DNA of 64,000 bases from Streptomyces sp. PH10-H1 (GCF_030063355.1 NZ_JASISZ010000005.1:124001-188000), one strand, 5' to 3'. Positions 48,306-58,570 are shown, numbered from the stretch's first letter. The notes: generated from the sequence alone by a model not told the origin. Made by a program: numbers and translations.

Positions 48306-49648
48306 GCAGCAACGGGATGATGTCCGAGGCGCGGGCCCGCAGGTCGCGGCTGGACCCGCGATGGATGCGGTTGGGCGGCTGGCTGGTGATCGCCGCACTG
48401 CTGCGGCTGATGACCGACACAGCCCAGGGGACGCCGACGGACCACCTGCTGGTACTCCGCTCCGCCTTCTCTTCACTGGCCCTGCTCTGGTGGCTGGTGA
48501 CCGGGGCCGTGGTCTGGGCGGTGCTGGAGGCGTACCGGGCCCGGGGGCTCGGGGCCGAGGCGGCTGAGCGGACCGCCGGGCCCCGCGAGCGCTGGGCGAA
48601 ACTGTGGGACCGGCCGCTGAGCAAACGGCTGGCGCTGCTGGTGGTAGTGGTGCTGGCGATCCTCGTGCCGCCGGTGCTGAGCGAGTTCTACCAGCGGGTG
48701 CTGGTGGACCAGGTCGCGGTGTTCGTGCTGCTGGCGGTCGGCCTGAACGTCGTCGTCGGGTGGGCCGGTCTGCTGGACCTGGGGTATGTGGCGTTCTTCG
48801 CCATCGGTTCGTACACCGTCGCCTACTTCACGGGTGCACTCCCGGTGAAGCCGGGGTTCACCCTCAATCCGTTCGTGGTGATGCCCATCGCCGTGGCGGT
48901 GTGCCTCATCGCCGGCCTGCTGCTGGGCGCGCCCACGCTGCGCTTGCGCGGCGACTACCTGGCGATCGTCACCCTGGGCTTCCATGAGATCGTCCAGCTG
49001 TTCATCGTGAACAAGAACACCTGGACGGGCGGCAATCAGGGGACGGGCCTCATCCCGCACTTCTCGATCAACATCCTGGGCATCCACTACGACTGGACAC
49101 TGAACTCCCTGCCCTACTGGTATCTGTTCCTGGTGATGCTGGCGTTGGTGGTGATTCTCTTCTACCGCCTGGAGAACTCGAAGGTGGGCCGGACCTGGGC
49201 CGCTATCCGGGAGGACGAGGTGGCCGCGGCCGCCAACGGTGTTCCCACCGTCAAGTACAAGCTGATGGCCTTCTCGATCGGCGCCTCGACGTCGGGCTTC
49301 GCCGGTGTGCTGTATGCCTCCCGGTTCGGCTACGTCAATCCGGCGAGCTTCCCCGTCGTCCTGTCGATCAGCGTCGTCTCCTATGTCATCTTCGGCGGTA
49401 TGGGATCGATCGTCGGCGTGATCGTCGGTGCCTCGGTGCTGACATTCCTGCCCGCGGTGTTCCAGGAGGAGAATCTCGTCAATCAGCAGGACATCACCAT
49501 GTGGACCGGTGCGATCCTGGTAGTGATGATGATCTTCCGGTCGCAGGGCCTGATCCCGTCGCGCCGGCGTAAGCGTGAGCTGACGCTGGCGAGAGCGGGC
49601 GTAGCCGACGCCGACGCGATGTCGGAACCGGTGGAAGGGAAGATGTGA
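48302..49648 (+). CDS. livM: Branched-chain amino acid ABC permease LivM
   Basis: 448 residues, ATG 48302 overlapping the livH stop. Longer than many LivM proteins because of an N-terminal extension with two extra helices. Core motif GLNVVVGWAGLLDLGYVAFFAIG and the coupling loop EDEVAAAANGVPTVKYKLMAF. Confidence 0.92.
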   Translation: MSSNGMMSEARARRSRLDPRWMRLGGWLVIAALLRLMTDTAQGTPTDHLLVLRSAFSSLALLWWLVTGAVVWAVLEAYRARGLGAEAAERTAGPRERWAKLWDRPLSKRLALLVVVVLAILVPPVLSEFYQRVLVDQVAVFVLLAVGLNVVVGWAGLLDLGYVAFFAIGSYTVAYFTGALPVKPGFTLNPFVVMPIAVAVCLIAGLLLGAPTLRLRGDYLAIVTLGFHEIVQLFIVNKNTWTGGNQGTGLIPHFSINILGIHYDWTLNSLPYWYLFLVMLALVVILFYRLENSKVGRTWAAIREDEVAAAANGVPTVKYKLMAFSIGASTSGFAGVLYASRFGYVNPASFPVVLSISVVSYVIFGGMGSIVGVIVGASVLTFLPAVFQEENLVNQQDITMWTGAILVVMMIFRSQGLIPSRRRKRELTLARAGVADADAMSEPVEGKM

Positions 49649-50526
49649 TGACCGCCCCCACTGTGAACCGGCCGGCGGACGCCGGCGAGACGCTGCTGAC
49701 CGTGGAGAAGCTCACCCTGCGGTTCGGCGGCCTGACCAGCCTCAACGAGGTCGATCTCACGCTGCGCCAAGGCGAGATCCTGGCGGTCATCGGTCCCAAC
49801 GGGGCCGGCAAGACCTCCCTGTTCAACTGCCTGACCGGGGTGTATGTCCCGCAGGAGGGCGCCATCGGCTTCGTCAAGGCGGACGGCTCGACCGTACAGC
49901 TGGTGAGCGGACCGGCCCGCCGGCGCCGCAGCCCGAAACCCCACGCGGTGAACAAGGCCGGAATCGCCCGGACCTTCCAGAACATCCGGCTGTTCCCCGC
50001 ACTTTCCGCCTTCGAGAACGTGAAGATCGCGGCTGAGACACGGCAGCACACCGGCCCGGTAGGGGCGATGCTCGGCCTGCCGAACGCCCGCAGGAACGAG
50101 AAGACCAGCGACGCCCATACTGAGGAACTGCTGCGTTTCGTCGGGCTGGAAGCGGTGGAGAACGAGCTCGCCTCGTCGCTGTCGTACGGTGTCCAGCGTC
50201 GGCTTGAGATCGCCCGGGCACTCGCCACGGGACCGCGCCTCCTGCTGCTGGACGAGCCCGCGGCCGGCACCAACCCCACCGAGAAGCACGAGCTGGAACA
50301 GCTCATCCGGCGGATCAATGCCGAGCTGGGCGTGACCGTTCTGTTGATCGAGCACGACATGAAGCTGGTCATGTCGGTCGCGGACCGGGTCACGGTGCTC
50401 AACTTCGGCAAGGTGATCGCCGAGGGGTCGCCTGAGGTGGTCCAGCGGGACCCGGCGGTGATCGAGGCATACCTCGGCTCTGCCGAGGAGGACACCGGCG
50501 GAGCGGACGAGGAGCCACAGCCATGA
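49645..50526 (+). CDS. livG: Branched-chain amino acid ABC ATPase LivG
   Basis: 293 residues (ATG 49645 or the next codon). Walker A GPNGAGKTS, signature LSYGVQRRLEIARAL, Walker B LLLLDEPAAGTNP, LivG-type extended insert between them. Overlaps livM by 4 bp. Confidence 0.93.
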   Translation: MMTAPTVNRPADAGETLLTVEKLTLRFGGLTSLNEVDLTLRQGEILAVIGPNGAGKTSLFNCLTGVYVPQEGAIGFVKADGSTVQLVSGPARRRRSPKPHAVNKAGIARTFQNIRLFPALSAFENVKIAAETRQHTGPVGAMLGLPNARRNEKTSDAHTEELLRFVGLEAVENELASSLSYGVQRRLEIARALATGPRLLLLDEPAAGTNPTEKHELEQLIRRINAELGVTVLLIEHDMKLVMSVADRVTVLNFGKVIAEGSPEVVQRDPAVIEAYLGSAEEDTGGADEEPQP

Positions 50527-51290
50527 GTGCCACCGAGGTATCCGAGCCGTCCGGCGGCCGGCCGCCGGGCTCCGCCGCACCCATGCTGGAGCTGCGGAAC
50601 CTGGTCGTCGCCTACGGCGGCATCGAGGCGCTGAAAGGCATCGACCTCGTCGTCGAGGAGGGCGAGGTCGTCACGCTGCTCGGCGCCAACGGGGCGGGCA
50701 AGACCACCACGCTGCGGGCCATTTCGGGAATGCTGGCACCCCGCCAGGGCGAGGTGCTCTTCCGCGGCGAACGCGTGGACGGCGTACCACCCCACGAAGT
50801 GGTCGGACTCGGACTCGGGCACGTCCCCGAAGGCCGCCGGGTGTTTCCCGTGATGTCTGTGCTCGAGAACCTCCAGATGGGCGCCTACCGGTTCCGGGGC
50901 GTGCCGAAGAAAGACCTGGAGCGGGTCTTCGGACTGTTTCCGGTACTCGCCGAGCGGCGCGGGCAGCTCGCCGGAACGCTCTCCGGTGGTGAGCAGCAGA
51001 TGCTGGCCATCGGCCGCGCACTGATGGGCAAGCCGCGCCTACTGCTGCTGGACGAACCCTCGATGGGCCTGGCGCCGCTGATCGTGGCCCAGATCTTCGA
51101 CATCATCCGGGAGATCAACCAGCAGGGCACGACCGTCCTGCTGGTCGAGCAGAACGCCGCGCAGGCACTGAAACTCGCCAACCGGGGCTACGTGCTGGAG
51201 ACCGGGTCGATCGTGATGACGGACGCCGCTTCCGCGCTCCTCAACAACCCCAGAGTGCGCGCCGCATATCTGGGTGAGGGCGCGGCATGA
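50523..51290 (+). CDS. livF: Branched-chain amino acid ABC ATPase LivF
   Basis: 255 residues. Walker A GANGAGKTT, signature LSGGEQQM, Walker B LLLLDEPSMGLAP, C-terminal LLVEQNAAQALKLANRGYVL typical of LivF. Overlaps livG by 4 bp; last gene of the operon. Confidence 0.93.
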   Translation: MSATEVSEPSGGRPPGSAAPMLELRNLVVAYGGIEALKGIDLVVEEGEVVTLLGANGAGKTTTLRAISGMLAPRQGEVLFRGERVDGVPPHEVVGLGLGHVPEGRRVFPVMSVLENLQMGAYRFRGVPKKDLERVFGLFPVLAERRGQLAGTLSGGEQQMLAIGRALMGKPRLLLLDEPSMGLAPLIVAQIFDIIREINQQGTTVLLVEQNAAQALKLANRGYVLETGSIVMTDAASALLNNPRVRAAYLGEGAA

Positions 51291-51547
51291 GCGGTCGGCG
51301 CGCGGTGGCGGAGAGGCCAAGGACGATCCATCAACATCCGACTCCGCGAGGTCCGTGCGGATCCGGCGGCGGACGGCCCCGGCGACGTGAGGTGCGGGTG
51401 GACCAGTTCCGCGTCCGACGACGCGATCGACTCGGCGGCATCCTCCGCGAATACTCCCAAATCGCATGACACGGACAGGGTTTCGCTGCGCACAGGGGTG
51501 GTTGACCGGGGCCGTCCGCCGCTCCCGTGTCCCCTACTATCGGCAGG

Positions 51548-53941
51548 GTGAAAAGCTCCATCGCCCTGAAGAACTGGCTCGCCGAGCGCACTCCCGAGCA
51601 GCTCACCGCACTCTTGGAGTTGCGGTCGCTGCCGCAGGCCGCCGGATACGGGCAGGCCCTGCGTACGCTGGGTCAGCTCGCCGACCACCTGCTGTCCGAC
51701 GACTCCGTCAGCCGTGCGTTGGGCTCGCTGAGCGCTGGTGACCTGCAACTGCTGGCCGCCATCGCCCAGCTCGCCGACGCAAAGCACGGGCCCGCCCCCA
51801 GGGGACCCGCGCCGTCCCACGCCCATATGCCGCGCCGGGACCCCGAGCTCGATCCCGCGAGCCGCGCCATCGAGCGCACCGAGGTCCTGCGGCGGCTCGC
51901 ACCCGACGCAGCGGCGCGGGCCGCCCTTCAGGAGGCCCTGGACCGTCTGGCCGAGCGGGTACTGGTCCTGCCCCCGCACACCGCGAAGGTCGCGGTGCCG
52001 GCGCTGCTGCACCGCAGCTCGGCCGAGTTCCAGGGCTATGGCCGCCCCGTCGACCCGCTGCTCACCGACGCCTTCAACGCTCCCGAGGTCCATGGGATCG
52101 CCGACCGGCTGGGCCCGGGCCGGGACACAACCCGCGACGGTTCCCAGCGGCGGATCGTCACCTTCCTCCAGGATGCCGGGAAGGTACGGGAGCTGGCCGC
52201 CCAGGCCCCGCCCGCTGCCCGCGATCTGCTCGACAAGCTGGTGCCCGGGCCGCCTCTGCTGCGCACCCACTGCTTCGTCTCGCGATATGGCTACTACTCC
52301 GGCCCGAACCACAAGTTCACCGTGCGTCCCGGCGGTTCCGGCGATCCGGGTACCGACTGGCTGGCCGAGCGCGGCCTGGTGCTGCCCGTCGGCGCCGACC
52401 TCGTCGAGCTGCCGTACGAGATCGCCCGCGCCCTGCGCGGCGAGACTGCCCCCGGCCTGAACCTCGCCCCGCCCGCCCTCGCCCGCGCCGTACCGCTGCC
52501 CCGCAGCGCCGACGGCGAGGCCCAGGCGGCAGCCGGCGCAGCCGCCTGGCACGCCGAACTGGTGCTGCGCGCTGTGGCCGCCGGGCCGTTGTCGATCCGC
52601 AAGGCGGGTGGCATCGCGGTCCGCGACACCCGGCGGGTCGCCAAGGACGCCGGGATCGGCGAGGAACAGGCCCGCCTCTGGCTCGACCTCGCCTACAACG
52701 CCGACCTGCTCTGCCCGCATCAGGACGAGGTACCCGCCCCCGCGATGCGCGGCCGGCAACGTGGCCGCAAACAGGCCCCCGAGCCCCCGGCGCGGCTGCT
52801 GCCCACCCCCCGCTACGACACCTGGATCACCGCGGGCCCCGCCCAGCGGCTGCTGCCGCTACTGGTCACCTGGGGCGTCGTCCCGGAGATCTTCACCTAC
52901 TGGCCGGCCGACGACGACCAGACCCCCGTCGCGCTGATCTCGCCCTCCGACGTGATGGCCGCCGTCCTGCGCCGAGGCATCCTCGATGCCCTCGCCACCC
53001 TCCCCGCCGGCCACGGCATCACCGCCGGCGGGCTCGATGAACTGCTCACCTGCGCGGCCTGGTTCCGCCCCGCCCTCGCCGAGTTCCTGGGCACTCGCGA
53101 CCTTCAGTCGCGTGCCGAGGCCACTCTCGCCGAGGCCGAACTGCTCGGCGTCACAGCCCACGGTGCGCTCACCGCCACCGGCCGCGCCCTGCGCGCCCTG
53201 CTGCACACCGGGGCCGTGCTCCACTTCCCGGCCGTCCCCGGCGCGGGCCCGGACCTGACCGGCCACCCCCGACTCGCCGCTGCGGTAGCGGAGTTGCAAC
53301 TGGCCCTCGATACGCTGCTGCCCGCCCCGCGTACCACCGCCCGCTTCCAGGCCGATCTGACCGCCACCGTCACCGGCGCCGCCGCCCCCGACCTCACCGA
53401 CCTGCTCGCCACCGTCGCCGATCGCGAATCCGAAGGACACGCCATCGTCTGGCGGATCACTCCGGCCTCACTGCGCCGCGCCTTCGACACCGGCCTGGAC
53501 AGCGACACCTTGCTGGAGCGTCTGACCGCCGTCAGCGAAGGTGGCACCCCGCTGCCCCAGCCCCTCACCTACACCGTCAAGGACATCGCCCGAACCCACG
53601 GCCACCTGCGCGTGGTCCGCTCGACCTGCTGCATCCGCAGCGACGACGAACACCTCATCACCGAGGTCGCCGCCACTCGCGGCCTCACCAAACTGGGCCT
53701 GCGCAAGATCGCTCCGACTGTGCTGATCAGCACCGCGCCCCCACAGGCCACACTCACCGCACTACGCACCGCCGGATACACCCCGGTGCTGGAAGCCGAG
53801 ACGGGCACGACCGTACTGGAACGGGCCCCCGAGGAGCGCGCCGAGCCCCAGATGCCCGAAATCGCCGACGCCCATGCCCACTACGGCCCGGGCCCGGCAA
53901 CCGCTCCCGCACTCGCCGCCGCACTTCTGCACACAGGCTGA
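51548..53941 (+). CDS. Helicase-associated (XPB/Ssl2-like) domain protein
   Basis: 797 residues from GTG 51548 (GTG 51527 is an alternative). TACTAT at 51535-51540 is a -10 just 7 nt before this GTG, so the mRNA may be leaderless. Winged-helix-like N-terminus (LKNWLAERTPEQLTALLELR) and a long helical, Ala/Leu-rich body. The C-terminal domain (about 650-770: HAIVWRITPASLRRAFDTGL, HGHLRVVRSTCCIRSDDEHL) is that of helicase C-terminal-associated proteins. No Walker motifs: it is not itself a helicase. It often sits apart from the helicase gene in actinomycetes. Confidence 0.78.
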   Translation: MKSSIALKNWLAERTPEQLTALLELRSLPQAAGYGQALRTLGQLADHLLSDDSVSRALGSLSAGDLQLLAAIAQLADAKHGPAPRGPAPSHAHMPRRDPELDPASRAIERTEVLRRLAPDAAARAALQEALDRLAERVLVLPPHTAKVAVPALLHRSSAEFQGYGRPVDPLLTDAFNAPEVHGIADRLGPGRDTTRDGSQRRIVTFLQDAGKVRELAAQAPPAARDLLDKLVPGPPLLRTHCFVSRYGYYSGPNHKFTVRPGGSGDPGTDWLAERGLVLPVGADLVELPYEIARALRGETAPGLNLAPPALARAVPLPRSADGEAQAAAGAAAWHAELVLRAVAAGPLSIRKAGGIAVRDTRRVAKDAGIGEEQARLWLDLAYNADLLCPHQDEVPAPAMRGRQRGRKQAPEPPARLLPTPRYDTWITAGPAQRLLPLLVTWGVVPEIFTYWPADDDQTPVALISPSDVMAAVLRRGILDALATLPAGHGITAGGLDELLTCAAWFRPALAEFLGTRDLQSRAEATLAEAELLGVTAHGALTATGRALRALLHTGAVLHFPAVPGAGPDLTGHPRLAAAVAELQLALDTLLPAPRTTARFQADLTATVTGAAAPDLTDLLATVADRESEGHAIVWRITPASLRRAFDTGLDSDTLLERLTAVSEGGTPLPQPLTYTVKDIARTHGHLRVVRSTCCIRSDDEHLITEVAATRGLTKLGLRKIAPTVLISTAPPQATLTALRTAGYTPVLEAETGTTVLERAPEERAEPQMPEIADAHAHYGPGPATAPALAAALLHTG

Positions 53942-54054
53942 ACAGCTCAGACCAGCGGAACGGACAGGGCGATCCACGGCCGTGCGCCTGCCGGACCTCA
54001 TCCGCGCAGGCCACAACCCTCAGCCGCCATACGTCGGAGCGACGGGAGGCACGT

Positions 54055-54908
54055 TCACACGTCACGGCGCCGCACGACGACCACCGCGAGCAGGACCGCG
54101 ACGAGCGGCCAGAGCGCGTACACGATCCAGGAGCCGGGGACCGTGGCGGTGAACGCGACGGAGTCGGGATCCGGTGGCCAGTTCTCGACCAGGCGCCTCC
54201 AGGCGGTGACCGGCATCGCGTGGTTGACGTCGGCGGACCAGAGGCTCCTTTGCGAGAAGAGCGGGGGCAGCATCAGCAGTGTGAAGGTGCTGGTGACCAT
54301 GGTCGTGGCGCTGTGCCGGATCAGGACGCCGAGCCCCAGGCCGATCAGTGCGCAGACCGGGGCCACCAGCGCGGACGCGGCCAGGGCGCGGAACACACCG
54401 GGGTGGGTGATCGGGACTCCGGCGTGCCGCCCGTTCAGGATCGCCTGGGAGACCAGGAAGCAACCGGTGGAGATGACCGTGCCGACCGCGGTCCAGAGCG
54501 CGGCGGTGACGACCGCCTTGGCCAGCACCGCCGAGCCGCGGGCGGGGACGGCCACGGTGGTGGTGCGGATCAGGCCGCTGCTGTACTCGCTCACGACGGT
54601 GATGGCGCCGATGCTGCCGGCGACGAGCATCAGCGTCCAGTAGCCGGCCGGCGGATAGGCGTCGAAGGCCAGGAAGTCGTGGGACTGCCGCGTGTTCGGG
54701 CCGGAGTCCGCGATGTTCTTGTAGTCCGCCATCGCCGCCGCGGCGGCGGACCCGATCACGAACAGGGTGGTGAGTGTGATCGTCCACGGGTGGAGCGCAG
54801 GAACCGCATCTTGATCCACTCGGAGGCGAGCAGGTCGCGGAATCGAACGGGTGGTTCGGCGACGGGCGCCGCCGGGGTGGTCGGGGGGACGGAGGTGAGT
54901 GTGGTCAT
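54055..54908 (-). pseudogene. ABC-2 type permease with a single-base frameshift
   Basis: The gene starts at ATG 54908 (TTLTSVPPTT, then FRDLLASEWIKMRFLRST) and continues in another frame as PWTITLTTLFVIGSAAAAA to the stop at 54055. The break lies near 54788-54791, where CACCCGTGG would read in frame if it were CACCCCGTGG. Six membrane helices and C-terminal RRRDV. Without the break it is a 284-residue ABC-2 permease, partner of the ATPase tail next to it. Either a pseudogene or a homopolymer sequencing error. Confidence 0.75.
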
Positions 54909-55130
54909 CGGGGCTGTCCTGCCAGGTATTCGACGCTGTGGGCGGTGAGTTCCATGAAGGTCTCCTCCAGTGAGACGGTTCGGGTGGTCAGTTCGTGCAG
55001 CATGATCCGGTGCTCCAAGGCGAGCGCTCCGATCCGGTCCGCGGGCAACCCGGTCACGGCGAGCTTCTCTGCGCGGGCCGAGCCCTCCGGTTCGACCGAC
55101 GTGCCTGCGGTGGTCAGCACGGCCGCCACC
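54905..55130 (-). pseudogene. ABC ATPase, C-terminal fragment
   Basis: About 70 C-terminal residues of a DrrA/ABC-2-type ATPase (VTGLPADRIGALALEHRIML, HELTTRTVSLEETFMELT). They are fused in frame to the truncated reverse transcriptase upstream. Walker motifs are absent. It overlaps the permease start (ATGA-type coupling), showing that it was the ATPase of that pair. Confidence 0.75.
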
Positions 55131-56367
55131 AGCGTGCAGACGCGCTTGTCCTTGATCCTCGCCCGCAGGCGGTCCATCAGGGCCGTGTGATCGATCTCGT
55201 CGAAACACGCCTTGATGTCTGCCTCCAGGACCCAGTGGAACTTGTTGGCCCCGGAAGACAGGTGGTGGATCTCGGCAATCGCGTCGTGTGCCCGCCGGTT
55301 GGGGCGGAACCCGTACGAGCACGGCATGAAGTCCGCCTCGAAGATGGGTTCGAGCACTGCTTTGAGGCTGGCCTGGACCACCCGGTCGGCGACCGTGGGA
55401 ATCCCCAGCGCGCGGAGCTTGCCGCTCGCCTTCGGGATCATCACCTGCCGCACTTCGACCGGCTCGAATGCGCCTGACTTCAGCGCGTCCCTGATGTGTT
55501 CCAAGAACGCCTCGACCCCGATCCAGGTCTCGATCAGGGCCACCGTGGCCCCGTCGGTTCCTGGGGTCCTCGCCCCGGTGTTGGTGGCCACGCGTTCCCA
55601 CGCGTGCACCAGAAACGCCGGGTCGTAGACGAGGTTGAACAGGTCACCGAACCTGCGGGAGGAGTCTTCTCCCGCCCATCGGTGCAACTTGATCTGCATC
55701 TCCCGTACCGCGAAATGAGCCGAGTCAGGACCTGGCCACCGCACGGCGCCGGTATTCACCGGCGCTCCTTCGGGCATTGCACTCCTCTCCTTGCTTGGCA
55801 CGCTGCCGTCCTTCCCCCTGTGCCGGGCTCTCCCCGGCTCCGAGTACTACGACGGCTCCGCCCCGCTCGCGCCCATCGGCAGGCATCTCGCCTATCCCCC
55901 CTCCGTCCGGCCTGGCTGGCCGGGTCGCGGGGAACGGACACGAGCGGTTCCCACGTTCACTGCTGTTCGGTTGACGGGTTAGGCACCCGGCTCTGCCCCT
56001 GCGGCCTCGCCACGACTACGCCGTAGACCTTCGTCGTGGCCTCCCGGACCAAGCTGCCAATACCGGACCGGGAGTTCACCGCCCTTCCGGACGGTTGCGC
56101 ACCGCTGACCAGCCCATATCCACCGGATTGGAGCTGGCAAGAACTCAAGAGGCGTAATGACGCCGGTTCCTCGCGTATACCTTCCCGTCTCGCTCACCGG
56201 GCCCGACCCATCCGGCAGTGCTGGGCCGACCCGACTTTGTCGAGGCTGCTCTCACCCTCCCCCGCGATCCCCGGTTCAGGCTGCCTCCAGCTTCACCCCA
56301 CCGCTACGACGGCGAAGCGACGGTGGTCTTCCACCTCCGTCCGACACAACAGCGCCTCGTGGCGCAC
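55130..56367 (-). mobile_element. Truncated group II intron with partial reverse transcriptase
   Basis: An open frame from ATG 55801 (or 55777) encodes RT domains 0-3: GTDGATVALIETWIGVEAFL, RALGIPTVADRVVQASLKAV, SYGFRPNRRAHDAI and DIKACFDEIDH. It stops being RT before the YADD catalytic box and runs into the ABC ATPase tail, so it is inactive and lacks maturase, domain V and VI. Upstream, 55802-56367 would be intron RNA domain I. A possible 5' boundary is GTGCG at 56367-56363 (minus strand), just after a hairpin TTACCGC-AGCC-GCGGTAA. That boundary is inferred. Confidence 0.7.
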
Positions 56368-56378
56368 TGGCGGGGTTC

Positions 56379-56786
56379 TTACCGCAGCCGCGGTAATAGC
56401 GGCCGTAGATGGCGTCGCGCTGCGCCTGCCCGTCCTGCTCGTCCAGCAGGCTCACCAGGTGGTCGGCCTGGGTGCGGGCCAGCAGGCGCGTCACCGCCAG
56501 GGTCATCGGCGACGGTGCGGTCAGCACGCCTTCGGCGGCGGTAGAGGCCCGCGAATCGGTGCCGCGCGCCCCACTCCTCGCCGAAATGATGAGCGACATG
56601 CAGGAACCTCAAAGAGTCGGGGTCGACCCGGACGTCGATCTCCTCGGCCAGTTCCCGGGCTCCGCCCGCGGCGATCGACTCCCCGGCCTCCAGCCGGCCA
56701 CCCGGGATGCCGAGCAGCCCCTCGGAGAAGCCGGTATTCGCTCGCTCGGAGAACAGCACCCGGCCTTCGGCGCGGCGCAGCGTCAC
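56379..56786 (-). pseudogene. Nudix hydrolase remnant
   Basis: The Nudix box is present: GGRLEAGESIAAGGARELAEEIDV, with the G-x5-E-x7-REUxEE pattern. Upstream, the natural N-terminus (HPDRYTAVVNVCV) is in frame but has no start codon before a stop, and only GTG 56786 is available. Downstream of HFGEEWGARHRFAGLY the frame becomes low-complexity Arg/Gly, so the C-terminus is frameshifted. Probably non-functional. Confidence 0.6.
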
Positions 56787-56917
56787 GCAGACGTTGACAA
56801 CGGCGGTGTAGCGGTCCGGATGCTGCCCACCGGTCCACCTCGCGACGGAAGCCTGTTCCGCCAGCGTAAATGGGGCTGCAGTAGTGAACTACCCAGACAC
56901 TAAGCCGCGGCTTCAGC

Positions 56918-57331
56918 TCACGCCGCCGGCTCCGGGGCGATCTCCGCGAACAGGTCCTCAACGAGCTTCTTGATCTCGTCGCGGATCGGGCGGACGGCCT
57001 CGACACCCTGGCCGGCCGGGTCTTCGAGCTTCCAGTCCAGGTACCGCTTGCCCGGGAACACGGGGCAGGTGTCGCCACAGCCCATGGTGATGCACACGTC
57101 CGATTCCTTAACCGCGTCAGTGGTCAGGATCTTGGGGGTCTCGGCGGAGATGTCGATGCCGACCTCGGCCATGGCCTCGACCGCGGCCGGATTCACGGCG
57201 TCACCTGGGTTGGAGCCGGCGGAGCGGACCTCGACGCGGTCCCCGGCCAGGTGGGTGAGCCACGCGGCGGCCATCTGGGAGCGGCCGGCGTTGTGGACAC
57301 AGACGAACAGCACCGAGGGCTTGTCGGACAT
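56918..57331 (-). CDS. arsC: Thioredoxin-coupled arsenate reductase
   Basis: 137 residues from ATG 57331. Low-molecular-weight phosphatase fold: CVHNAGR (Cys11-Arg17) phosphate loop, and Cys80, Cys85, Cys89 (DVCITMGCGDTCP), the redox relay of the thioredoxin or mycothiol class. Reduces As(V) to As(III). Divergent from arsR. Confidence 0.92.
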   Translation of the reverse strand: MSDKPSVLFVCVHNAGRSQMAAAWLTHLAGDRVEVRSAGSNPGDAVNPAAVEAMAEVGIDISAETPKILTTDAVKESDVCITMGCGDTCPVFPGKRYLDWKLEDPAGQGVEAVRPIRDEIKKLVEDLFAEIAPEPAA

Positions 57332-57401
57332 CAGAGGTCTCTCTCGTCTCGCAGCATGGCCGGGCACGAATAGCATCAGCACCCGATGGTGTCAGCCACC
57401 A

Positions 57402-57419
57402 CTGATGTGACAGTATCAG
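57402..57419. promoter_or_regulatory. Probable ArsR operator between arsC and arsR
   Basis: CTGAT-N8-ATCAG inverted repeat, 4 bp before the arsR ATG; further CATCAG/GGTGTCAG copies at 57374-57395 suggest a second site toward arsC. Confidence 0.45.
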
Positions 57420-57422
57420 CGC

Positions 57423-57737
57423 ATGATGACGTCAGTCGACACTGATCTGATCCGGGTTCTGGCCGACCCGCTCAGGCTCCAGATCGTGACCCTCCTCGCC
57501 CAGGAGACGCTCTGCACCACCCACCTCGTGGAGGAGACGGGTGCCAAGCAGACGAACCTCTCCAACCACCTGAAGGTGCTGCGCGAGGCCGGGGTCGTCG
57601 ATACGGAGCCCTGCGGGAGATACACCTACTACCGCCTGCGCCCGGAAGTCATCGAAGCCCTCGCCGGTCAGTTCGCCGACCTCGCCCAGGCCGCGCGTGC
57701 CACCGCCGACGCGAACCTCAAGCGGTCCTGCCCATAG
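57423..57737 (+). CDS. arsR: ArsR/SmtB-family repressor
   Basis: 104 residues (ATG 57423 or 57426). Winged helix LIRVLADPLRLQIVTLLA, KQTNLSNHLKVLREAGVV. Cys in ETLCTTH and in EPCGRY; the usual ELCVCDL motif is absent, so the As(III) site is of a variant kind. First gene of the plus-strand arsenic cluster. Confidence 0.88.
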   Translation: MMTSVDTDLIRVLADPLRLQIVTLLAQETLCTTHLVEETGAKQTNLSNHLKVLREAGVVDTEPCGRYTYYRLRPEVIEALAGQFADLAQAARATADANLKRSCP

Positions 57738-57775
57738 CCTTCCGCGCTTTGCCTCACCTGCCCGAGGAGAATTCG

Positions 57776-58570
57776 TTGACCGCCACCGAGCCCGTCGGCA
57801 CCGCCCCCCACGCGGAGACCGTCATAGCCGCCGACGCGCCCCAGCCCGCACCCGGCGCCACCCCGCCCCGTACCCCGCTCATCGCCCGCGCCGCGGCCGA
57901 ACTCGTCGGCACCGCCGCCCTCGTGGCAATCGTGGTGGGCTCCGGGATCCAGGCCACCGAACTCACCCAGGACGTGGCTCTCCAGCTGTTGGCCAACTCC
58001 ACCGCCACCGTCTTCGGCCTCGGCGTACTGATCACACTCCTCGGCCCGGTCTCCGGCGCGCACTTCAACCCGGCCGTGACGCTGGCCGAGTGGTGGAATG
58101 CACGCCGTGGCGGAGCAGGTGTCACCGCCCGCGAGGTGGCCGTCTACGTGCCCTCGCAGATCGTCGGCGCCATCGCGGGCGCGATCCTGGCGGACGCGAT
58201 GTTCGGCGAGCCGCTGGTGGAGTGGTCCACGCACGACCGCTCGGCCGGGAACCTCCTGCTGGGTGAGGTGGTCGCGACCGCCGGTCTGATCCTGCTGATC
58301 TTCGGTCTGGCCCGCACCGACCGGCTCCGTTTCGCGCCCGTCGCGGTCGCCTCCTACATCGGCGCCGCGTACTGGTTCACCTCCTCCACCTCCTTCGCCA
58401 ACCCCGCCGTCACCATCGGCCGCGCCTTCACCGACACCTTCGCGGGCATCGCCCCCGCCTCCGTGCCGGCGTTCATCGCCATGCAACTGCTGGGCGCCGT
58501 GGCCGGCCTGGCGCTGGTGGCAGTCATCTTCCTGCGCGGCAGGACGGCCACCGGGACGCCTGCGGCATGA
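57776..58570 (+). CDS. Aquaporin/MIP-family channel of the arsenic cluster
   Basis: 264 residues from TTG 57776, six nt after GAGGAG (57764-57769). Six membrane helices and two NPA boxes (HFNPAVT and FANPAVT). Next to arsR and arsC, and with no Acr3 or ArsB gene in the window, it may be the As(III) exit route, as shown for AqpS in Sinorhizobium. That role is inferred from context. Confidence 0.85.
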   Translation: MTATEPVGTAPHAETVIAADAPQPAPGATPPRTPLIARAAAELVGTAALVAIVVGSGIQATELTQDVALQLLANSTATVFGLGVLITLLGPVSGAHFNPAVTLAEWWNARRGGAGVTAREVAVYVPSQIVGAIAGAILADAMFGEPLVEWSTHDRSAGNLLLGEVVATAGLILLIFGLARTDRLRFAPVAVASYIGAAYWFTSSTSFANPAVTIGRAFTDTFAGIAPASVPAFIAMQLLGAVAGLALVAVIFLRGRTATGTPAA

